Assembly: GCA_017506865.1 (NCBI GenBank)
Contig: JAFCMP010000534.1
Coordinates: 434,001 to 498,000, forward strand
Direction: 5' to 3'
Length of the DNA stretch: 64,000 bases
DNA from: Tribonema minus
Lineage: Eukaryota > Sar > Xanthophyceae > Tribonematales > Tribonemataceae
The position numbers were made by a program, and so were the translations under genes. The notes beneath the pieces are model-generated. The model worked only from the letters and a program-made list of their open reading frames with translations, was not told where the DNA came from and searched no databases. Of this stretch, positions 24,015 to 34,300 are shown piece by piece. Each line of letters begins with the position of its first letter. The first letter of the stretch is position 1.

Positions 24015-25080
24015 GTACTTTTATTATATTCCACTTGTGGCTGTGGAAATGCCATGTTGTAGGTGTGTCGCCTTGTTCTCACTCTTGGATGTAGCATGCA
24101 AAGCTTGCACGCCACACCCCGCCCCCCACATCACCCCCAACAAAGCACCCGCAAGCGACTGTCCCCCGAATACTAGCAGGGATACCAAACAAAGCTACAA
24201 GACTCTCCCCCCACAGACAGACCCGTCTTAGGGCCACCCAGCTCCACGCAGACTCCATCTCAAAGTTTTCATGCAGGCCAAGGTCACCATAATGGGCCCT
24301 GAACTGGAGATTGTGGCTATCTACGTGAACCCCGATATCATAAAGATAAGCAGAGGGAGTCACTGGGCGCCAGGCGCTGACGCTAGAAAGAAAGGCTATA
24401 TAACTAAGCAAAGCATCGCCTCCTTGATGAGCGGGACGGTGGTTCACCGGGCCTCCCATATCACCCCCAACAAAGCATCCGCAAGCGACTGTCCCCCACA
24501 CACTAGCAGGGATACCAAACAAAGCTGCAAGACTCTCCCCCCACAGACAGACCCTTCTAAGGGCCACCCAGCTCCACGCAGACTCCATCTCAAAGTTTTC
24601 ATGCAGGCCAAGGTCACCATGATGGGCCCTGAACTGGAGATGGTGGCGATCTACGTGAACCCCGATATCATAGCGATAAGCAGAGGGAGTCACTGGGCGC
24701 CAGGCGCTGACGCTAGAGAGAAAGGCTATATAACTAAGTAAAGCATCGCCTCCTTGATGAGCGAGGTCACGGCTCACCGCAGGCTGCAAGCCTGACAAGA
24801 TATTGCCATTTACCGCTGCGAGCAACTTGTGGTTGGTGCCGTGGCGTGCAGCCGACTCCGCTTGCTGCCCAAGCACGCCAAGCCGCTGCCTGTCCCTCCT
24901 CCGCACGCCAGCCAGGGCTTCCGAGACACCACCACACGTTTGAAGTTCTCTCGAAGGGGCTACGCACGCTGGCATCACCTGAGGGCCGCTGGTGCTAGCT
25001 CCTGCAAGCCCTGCAGCCCAGCCCACCTACCAAACCAGCCGCATTCGCTGCCACGCCTTTCGGCGTTAACGAGCTTGGGA
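24015..25080. repeat. 1.07 kb direct repeat, copy 1, with nested 330 bp repeat
   Basis: Nearly identical to 25304-26369, offset by 1289 bp. Inside, a 330 bp unit is repeated (about 24131-24460 and 24461-24770). Both strands stay open for long stretches: 315 codons on minus (25026-24079) and two 156-codon-scale frames on plus. The plus frame has the repeated segment 'MGPELEIVAIYVNPDII'; its strand-like pattern recalls the endonuclease domain of non-LTR retrotransposons, but this is a guess. Confidence 0.95.
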
Positions 25081-25303
25081 CGCTGTTTTTTACTTGCGCA
25101 CGTGCCAGGTGTGTTCAAGTTGTCAATGCTCGCGTCCAATGCGCAGGGTAGCACAGTACATGAATACTGTTGTATTCCTCGACTAGTCAACAACTTAAGT
25201 ATTTTATTGTATTGGATGCACCAGCCGTGTCATCCAGTGTCACTCCACTACAAGACTCCTCCAATGGGGGCTCGCAACCCGCAGGACAGCGACTGTTGCT
25301 GCT

Positions 25304-26369
25304 GTACTTTTATTATATTCCACTTGTGGCTGTGGAAATGCCATGTTGTAGGTGTGTCGCCTTGTTCTCACTCTTGGATGTAGCATGCAAAGCTTGCACG
25401 CCACACCCCGCCCCCCACATCACCCCCAACAAAGCACCCGAAGCGACTGTCCCCCGAATACTAGCAGGGATACCAAACAAAGCTACAAGACTCTCCCCCC
25501 ACAGACAGACCCGTCTTAGGGCCACCCAGCTCCACGCAGACTCCATCTCACAGTTTTCATGCAGGCCAAGGTCACCATAATGGGCCCTGAACTGGAGATT
25601 GTGGCTATCTACGTGAACCCCGATATCATAAAGATAAGCAGAGGGAGTCACTGGGCGCCAGGCGCTGACGCTAGAAAGAAAGGCCATATAACTAAGCAAA
25701 GCATCGCCTCCTTGATGAGCGGGACGGTGGTTCACCGGGCCTCCCATATCACCCCCAACAAAGCATCCGCAAGCGACTGTCCCCCACACACTAGCAGGGA
25801 TACCAAACAAAGCTGCAAGACTCTCCCCCCACAGACAGACCCTTCTAAGGGCCACCCAGCTCCACGCAGACTCCATCTCAAAGTTTTCATGCAGGCCAAG
25901 GTCACCATGATGGGCCCTGAACTGGAGATTGTGGCTATCTACGTGAACCCCGATATCATAGAGATAAGCAGAGGGAGTCACTGGGCGCCAGGCGCTGACG
26001 CTAGAGAGAAAGGCTATATAACTAAGTAAAGCATCGCCTCCTTGATGAGCGAGGTCACGGCTCACCGCAGGCTGCAAGCCTGACAAGATATTGCCATTTA
26101 CCGCTGCGAGTAACTTGTGGTTGGTGCCGTGGCGTGCAGCCGACTCCGCTTGCTCTCCAAGCACGCCAAGCCGCTGCCTGTCCCTCCTCCGCACGCCAGC
26201 CAGGGCTTCCGAGACACCACCACACGTTTGAAGTTCTCTCGAAGGGGCTACGCACGCTGGCATCACCTGAGGGCCGCTGGTGCTAGCTCCTGCAAGCCCT
26301 GCAGCCCAGCCCACCCACCAAACCAGCCGCATTCGCTGCCACGCCTTTCGGCGTTAACGAGCTGGGGAC
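25304..26369. repeat. 1.07 kb direct repeat, copy 2
   Basis: Second copy of the block at 24015, also with the 330 bp unit repeated (about 25420-25748 and 25749-26058). A one-base deletion near 25440 distinguishes it. Similarity breaks off near 26369, shortly after GGCGTTAACGAGCT. Copies are separated by 223 bp of unrelated sequence (25081-25303). Confidence 0.95.
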
Positions 26370-27366
26370 GTTTGTACTTTTGTACTTGTAGTCTTTTGTT
26401 GCGGTGTCAGCGGCCCTCAGCCTTTGCAGGTGTAGATCACACATGGGCAGTGGCGCTGAACGAGCATGTGAAGCCACTGTCTATCTCTGAGTGAAGACAA
26501 TTGTCACATTGAATTGTGGGATGGTGTACAGATTTGGTGAGGTGCTTGCACCACAAAAGCATTATCAAGCATCAAGCGTGGCACTGCATGCTCCCATTAC
26601 TACACTTCTTTGGTGCCATATGATGCCCCAAACAGTTACATTGGTTCATCTGTCCTCCGCCTGCAAACCCTAGTTTCTGGGTTCTGGAAATTTGACTGAC
26701 ACATCTCTGTCTGATCAGATTCAGGCTCATATAGCCAGACAGAGTGCCAGGAACCACCAGCAGAGGAAGTCTGGAATGAGTCTACAACAACTTGAACACA
26801 TCTACAAATAAGACAAGCTCCACAATGCCCGTGCCATGCTCTCGAGTGTGTCAACTTGAAAGTGCTGGCAGACTCTTCATACATACACCAAGCTTGCGGT
26901 GTATGTTGTCGTTTCTGTTGTTGTGCCTCTGCGTCGCAGAGTGTTGTGTGCAGAGCTGTTGTTTGTAACATACTTGCTCACACAAAGGTTTTTGTCAAAA
27001 AGAGGATCGCAATGGATGTGCAAAAAGGCCTGTAGTCCAGCAAAGAGTGAACTGATGCCCACAGCTGATCTTATACATGTGTCGCCATCCTCGTGCGCAA
27101 TGAAGCTTCAAGTGACATCTTTCAGAGTGGATGAGCATAGGGTCTGCTGCCAGTGCTATCACCTTCAAGTTGCTATCAAACGGGTCAGCAGAGCAACCTG
27201 AACGATGCAATGCAAGCAACGTGCGCATTGGGGAGGGCGTGCACTGAGCAGTGTTGGGGATTTTGTGGAGTGCGTGGCATCATCATGTGTACTATTACTG
27301 GTCGAACACTGAGCCCAACATGCAGCAGTCAGGTGCTAGAAATGGATACTTCGCACACTGTGGCAC
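26370..27366. other. Intergenic, no gene recognised
   Basis: No frame above background, no exon-edge arrays and no interspersed element copy seen. Confidence 0.5.
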
Positions 27367-28037
27367 CTACATGCACAGGACGCGCAGCAGAAAGTCAGCC
27401 ATGTCGCTACGCTGCTTCTTCGCTTCTGTCTCCCGAGCCTGCCTCTTCCACTGGTCTGTTTGCGGATCAACAGCGGCTTGCGCAACCCAGGTGTAACCGT
27501 AGAAGCCTAGAATGGCCGCGAGCTGCGCATAAGTCAGCGCTTGACCGTCGCAGGAAGCTGGCCCTCCGGAACACCCGCCTCCCCTTGAGATAATACTTGC
27601 TCAAGCCACTGGAGGGCCGCACTCCCTGACCAATAATCTCCGGCAGATGGCCGCCACTATCAGGTAGCCGTACTAGAAATGCCCCGTCTTCAGCAGCCGC
27701 GTTGGCAGCACGTGCTGCCACCTGGCCGTTGGCAACTAACGCCCGCACCTGCGTAGCGGAGGCATCTTTAACCTCCGCAGTCGACTGCATCACAGCTTGC
27801 GTCACCTGAGTCAAGGCTGCATTGACCTCCTCCAGCTTGGCTACGAGGGCTGCCTTGCTGGCGTCCACAGCGCCTTGGATGGAGCTGTGTTTTTTGTCGA
27901 CATGTCCTCGCCTCCTGTGCCACCTGCTCCTGGATGGCCTGCACCAAGGTTTGCTCGATCCCGGAAAGGGCCTTGCCCACGCGAGAGTCCAGCGTAGAGG
28001 TGCCGATCATTGCTATGGTGCCGGTGGTGTGCCGCAT
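27367..28037 (-). pseudogene. Frameshifted coding relic of unknown family
   Basis: An ATG at 28037 opens a frame ('IGTSTLDSRVGKALSGIE'). It shifts near 27925 into a helical, Ala/Gln-rich stretch ('AALVAKLEEVNAALTQVTQ'), and shifts again near 27585 into a frame with 'YAQLAAILGFYGYTWVAQA' and 'QWKRQARETEAKKQRSDMA' ending at 27367. The three pieces read as one protein broken by two single-base shifts, without splice sites at the breaks. I do not recognise the family. Domesticated or transposon origin is possible, as are sequencing errors. Confidence 0.5.
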
Positions 28038-28316
28038 GCGCTGAATGAACAGCTCTCATGGGGAATAAATTTCAAAGTTGAAGGGTAGGAAGCGCGCGCC
28101 GCGCGCGAATCAAAAGTTGACAGAAAGGTGGCAATCCATTGCGCGGAAGCTTTCACAGGAGTCTTGAAGAAAGAGGAGAGGCGCATACACCATTGTGAGG
28201 TGCTGCATCCCCTACTCCGGTTACCTGGGCGGTGCGGAGTGCACCCCAGACTTTGTTTCTTACTCAAGAAAAAAACACACCAAAGCAGCCGGTTCAGCAG
28301 CCTTCGCAGGAGAGAC

Positions 28317-31300
28317 ATGACACGTTTGCTGCTGGCAGGAGTTGCAGCGGTGCTGATGGGCGTTGCAGCCGAGGTGAGGAAATCACTAATCCGCAGTTTC
28401 ATAGCACGACTCGGCGCCTTGTGGGTTTATGGCAAAAGGTCGCCCGCTGCTTGGGGCCTGAACCTTGTCGCTCACCGCCGTCTTGTGCTCCTGATATATC
28501 AGCATCGCTGTAGTGATCATCATTGTGTTTACATGACCGTTGCCATTTTGGAAATCAGTCTTTCAAGGAATGTTCAGTCCCGCGGTCACGTGTCAATCGC
28601 TCGTAGGACAACATTTGCTGACAAGACTCGCCAAAGCTGTTGTTCTTGTGTCTGTGCAACTACAGATGCCATGTCTGAATCTGGAAGTCAATGCACATAC
28701 TGTCACCCAGTCTAGTGAGCCATTGCACCAATGGCACCCTCCTGGCACGTTGTGGTACCCACTCACACTTGTGATCCCTCATGAGTTCAGTGATTCACAG
28801 TTGGGTATTGACACTATTGACACTTGCGCGCACAGTACACGAGCGGTCGCTGACACAGCTACCTCATCCGTCTTTTGCGCTTGTGCGATGCAGCGATCAT
28901 CGCTGAAATACGTTTCTGCAAATGTAGCCAAGTTGCTCATCGACATCACACACTCTAGGTGATTGTGTTTGTGTGCAAGCCATTATGTCCTTGTGTTTCG
29001 CAAAAGGTGGCCCTGCATTCTGGTAGAAGGCAGGTTGTGACCATAGCAACACAGCTGTGATGTCGTTTTTTTCCACTGCCGCAATGCAGTTGACTAAACG
29101 CAATGCACCAGACATATTTTCCTCAAATCAGCTATATGCAGCTTGCCATCTCCACCATGGCACTGCACGCGCTTCAAAAGGCATCAATAACTCTACAGCA
29201 CATCAGGACACCTTCAGTCAACGCCCACTCCACTGGACGTCAACACGCATAAACCTCTGCAACACCCACAATATGCAACTACAATATGTTTTGACTACTG
29301 TGGACTGTTAGACTCGTGGCCAATGGCTCTGCAGCAGCGACGACCACGGTTATTGGTGGAAGACTGACGGCTAACCACACCTTGTCACCTAGAGCTCTAT
29401 GATCTTTTGATTCTTTTCCATTGTGCCTCACCTGCCCCCTGCATTTGTCACGCGCGCGCGCAGGTGTCACAGACGTCATCGCGGCTGCAGATACAGATCC
29501 CCACGGAGCTCTTCCGCCCAGCAGGCTACGCGCACCAGGAAGCCCTCTTTGGCATACCCCACTACGGTGGCGCCATTGCTCAGCGACTAGTGTATCCAGG
29601 CAACTACACGGACCCATACACGCTGTGCTCCGATAGCGAGGCGGACAAGTTTGTGAACCCTGCGCAGCCGTTTATTCTGCTGGTGGATCGGGGGGGGCAG
29701 GACTGCACGTTTGTGAGTAAGGTGCGGCGCGCGCAGCATCTGGGGGCTGCGGGCGTCATCATTGTGGACGACAGGTGGGCATGTAGGTAATCTTTATTGA
29801 TGCATACATACATACCTAACTTCAAGTATGTCGAAGGTGCGGCGCGCGCAGCACTTGGGGCTGCGGGCGTCATCATTATGGATGACAGGTGCGTATGTAT
29901 GTACTTTTGATTCATGCATACATAGGTCCCTTACCGTAAGTGTGTCCAAGGTGCGCCCGCAGCACTTGGGGGCAGCGGGTGTCATCGTCGTGGACGACAG
30001 GTGGGTATGTAGTTTGATTCAACTATACCTACCGATTCTCAAGCGTACTACATTGTTGTGACCAGATGATTTGCTCATCGTTGTGGATGAAGGTGGGTGC
30101 TGTGGACAGAAAAAGGCCTGCTGCTGTGGACTGGAGCCATACTTAGTTGCCTACCTCATGATATAATATTTCGTTAGAGGAATTGCTCAGCTGAGTGAGG
30201 GACGGTGGGGCGTGCAATAGACAGCGCACCGCAAGGGGAAGGCGCAGGCAGCATACACACAAGCCCAAGCCGAATATCTTCAAGCCAACTACACCAATTT
30301 TTTTTGGGTTGTAAGTTGAAGTTGACAGCGCGTGCATACCAAGTGCAAGTTGAAGTTGCAGGTGATTGTCCACAAAGCCTTGGCACCCAGCATTGATGAA
30401 TGTGCAGCAGCAGCGTGCATGCACCTTTGGAGTTGGCAGCACAGCCTGCCAGCAACATCAATACAAGCACCAGCATGTTGATTGGGCCCATCGGCTCCGC
30501 TGGCGCGGTTTGCTGACATCCTGGCCCGCTAGTAAACATTATATTTATACAAGCATTACATCGCATTGCGTCTCACGGTGGCATAGGACAGCAGCAGCAG
30601 CGATGTCACCAACAGGTGGTGCTGATTCCGCCTTGCTCTACAGTGCACACAATGCTGTGCGAGGAGAGGTGACGCATGCTGCTGCTGGCAGTGGCGCCTG
30701 ATGGACAAGTGTAGCGATGCGATTGACCCTGTCAAGCATGGCTTGAAGCTGCAGTTGGGGGCACCCCCCCCTAACTTCAAGTAACTTGGGAGTTGAAACT
30801 TCAAGTTCAAAACTTGTGTGTATAGGCCTGCCTGCCGCAGGTTCTGTTGAGACGAGCACTTGACGCCAGCTGTATGAGATGCGCTGGTCATCACTCAGTG
30901 CGCTGTGAGGCCGGCTGCGTGCATGTATGTGTGCATGTATGCCCATCCCTTCTCATCATCCTTTGTGCTGCTCAATACGCCACTTCTACTACTGAAAACA
31001 GGTGCATATGCGGCGACGGCGCGTGCGCTAGCGCAGTCGCGTGCCAGCCCGTGGAGCCCATCATGGCAGACGACGGATCTGGCGCTGACATCACCATACC
31101 GTCCTTTCTCATGACCAAAATGGACGGTAACATCATCAAGTCGCACCTGCAGGCCAACCAGTTCATTCAGGTGCGTGTACTGGCGGAAGTACTACCCTAC
31201 ATGTACACTTGAAGTTGCAGTGGATCACCATACCGTCTTTCCTCATGACCAAGACGGACGGCGGCATCATCAAGTGAACCTGCAGGCCAACCAGTTCATA

Positions 31301-34300
31301 CAGGTGTGTACAGGTCTGTACTGAAGGAAGTGCAAGAGTGCACCCTTACTGTACACTTGAGGTTGCGGTGGACCGGGGCGTCGTAGGCGATCTGAGCATC
31401 GCTGCCTGAACTGCGCCTCCAGCGGAGATGATCTGGAGCCTGCCCGCCGCTGATGATTGCGTGGAACGATCGCATAAGATGAAAGTGAGGCACTGCTCTT
31501 TGATGCGAATCAAGCATGGATGATGAAAGTTGACGATGAAAGTTGAAGTTGGACACTGCTGTTTTTTAAGCAAAGTACAAGAACCTGAGTATCGCTGTTG
31601 GAACCGCACCCCAGGCGGAGATGACCTGGAGCCTGCCTGCGCCAGACGACTGCGTGGAATGGTCACTCTGGACATGTTGAGCACTGCTACTTATTGCTGA
31701 CACCATCAACAACAACAGCACTAGCATACCTCTTTTATGTGCATCACAACAACCTGAGCATCGCTGCCTCAACTGCAGGCGGAGATGAACCGGAGCCTGC
31801 CCGCGCCAGACGACCGCGTGGGCTGGTCACTTAAGACATCATGAGCACTGCTACTCGTGGTTGGCCGCCAGCGATAGCACTAGCATAAGTTGACCACAGC
31901 TGCTTGATGCCACTCAGAGTTGACATCGATAGCAACAAAAAACTGAGCATCGCTGCTTGACTCGCATCTCAGGCGGAGATGACCTGGAGCCTGCCCGCGC
32001 CAGACGACCGCGTGGAATGGTCACTCTGGACATTTTGAGCACTGCTACTTGTTGTTGACTCCGTCGTCAGCAATTGCACCACCAATAATCGTGTCATAAT
32101 AACCTGAGCATTGCTGCCTCAATTGCACTCAATTCCACTCAGGCGGAGATGACCTGGAGCCTGCCCGCGCCAGACGACCGCGTGGAGTGGTCACTCTGGA
32201 CCAGTGCACAGGACTCAGCGGCAACGGCATTCAAGGCGGAGTTTCGTGATGTCGTGACAGCGCTCGGCACGCACGCCTACTTCACACCGCACTACATTGT
32301 GTACGACGGGGAGGAGTATGGGTGCCGCGACGATACCAACCACTGCGGAAACCTGTGCACCAATGCGGGGCGGTACTGCAACCCGGATCCGGATTTCGAC
32401 AGGGATAGCGGTCTGTCGGGGGCGGATATCATACAGGAGACGCTGCGGCAGAAGTGCATTTGGTGAGTCACTGTTGAGGTATGCGTTTGTTGAAGTGGCG
32501 AAATGCAGTTGAGGTGTAGATATTTGAGTGGCCTGTCGGGCATGGATATCATACAGGAGACGCCCCTGCCAGAAGTGCATTTGGTGAGTCACTGTTCAAG
32601 TATGACGTTGTTGAAGTGGCGATGTGCACTTGCAGTGTAGATATGTGAGTGGCCTGTCGGGTATGGAGATTATACACCAGGCGCTGTGGCAGAAGCGCAC
32701 TTTTAGGTCATTGTCTCAGTACATAGTTGAAGTGGTGATGTGGTGACGTGCAGTTGAAGTGTCTATGTGGTGAGCAGGTACGATGCTCATACTTCGAAGT
32801 TTTTGTCAAGCCAGTCAATGTTGGTCGCTTGCTGACGGATGTGTTCAGCTGTTGCTTTGCATTGCAGAGCTGTGCCATGATATGGTGCGACCTGATCCAT
32901 TTCATACTGATTGCTACAGATATCACCGCATGTTGTTCAGGAGAGCAGCACCACCAGCGTAGGCTTCATTGTAAGCTTGCCCTCGCTGTCTGCATTTACG
33001 GCTCTGCGCACAAGGCATCTATCCACATAGCATCAATTGCTATCAGCAGCACTGTCAACATGGCGCTACCTGTATGGACTCGATCGTTACTGGCCCTCAC
33101 ACACTTTGTTCACATGTGGGCCTTCGTGCCGCCGGGTTGCATTTTGGTGACAGGGCATCAACAGCTCTCAGCGCCACTGTCAGCATTGCGCTTGCTGTGT
33201 AGACTCAACCGTAATCTGCCCCCACACGCTCTATTTGCTTCTGGTCGTGTGTACTACCAGGTTGCACTGCTGTGGTTACAAAGCCTCAAATTATAGCATC
33301 AACAGTACTGCGCTGTCAACATGGCGCTATCTATAAAGACTCAATAGTCGCTCCCCCTCACACGCTCTGTTTGCTGCTGGTCCTGTATACTGCCAGGTTG
33401 CACTACGGCGGTGACAAGGCCTCAAAAGGAGAGCAGGGCATAGGCGAGCGGTGGTGGACCTATGTGCAGACCTTCTCGAAGAAGTGCGGCATGGGCAAGG
33501 TGAGCACGCTGCAGCAGCGCTCAGCGCCCTGTGCACTGCTGGGTAGGTATATGTCTCATTGCATAGGCAAATGCGCTGCACCGTACGTGCAGACTTTCTC
33601 GCAGAAGTGCGGCATGGACAAGGTGAGCGCGCTGCTGCAGCGCTCAGCGTCGCTGGGTAGGTAGGTATATATCTCATACGGGAATGTAGGTATGTATACC
33701 TTGAAGTAGTTCTCATCTGCAGGCAGGTGAGCGTGCTGCTGCAGCGCTCAGCGCCCTGTGCATTGCTGGGGTAGGTAGGTATCTACCTCGTCCACAGGTG
33801 AATGCGCTGCAGCATCGCCCAGCGGGCTATCCTCTACTGGGTAGGTATCTATCGGATCCACAGGCGACTGGCTACATCATCGCTCAGCACCCTGTCCATT
33901 GTTGGGTAGGTACGTATAGATATATATGTCATCTACAGGCAAGTGCGCTGCAGCGGCGCTCATGCGCCTCGCACATCGCTGGGTAGGTAGGGTTCTATCT
34001 CATCTACAAGCGAGTGCGCTGCAGCCTCCCTCAGCCGCCCGTGCACTGCTTGCTGGGTAGGCATCGCACCTATGGGTATGTAATGTATCACTTTAATCCC
34101 AGTGCGAAGCTTTGTGTCACGGCCAGATGATGCGAAAAAGACCAATGTCAGACCTGCAGTTAGCGCCGGTTACTATTGAAATGAAGTGCAAAGTTTGCGC
34201 CTATTTGGCTAGAGGTTGCACAGTGTATGCATGTATGTATGTAATGTGCACCTCTTCCCCATGCGCACTAGCCTGGCGCCACTTGCAAAAGTGTTTCGTA

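Noticed and set aside
31600-32040. Copies of receptor exon 4 start as mutually exclusive alternative exons
   Set aside because: Each copy runs into a stop codon or lacks a donor, so none could replace exon 4; the rest of the exon is present only once.
32143-32592. Minus-strand frame of 125 codons opposite receptor exon 4
   Set aside because: The plus strand has the conserved Cys-rich receptor sequence.
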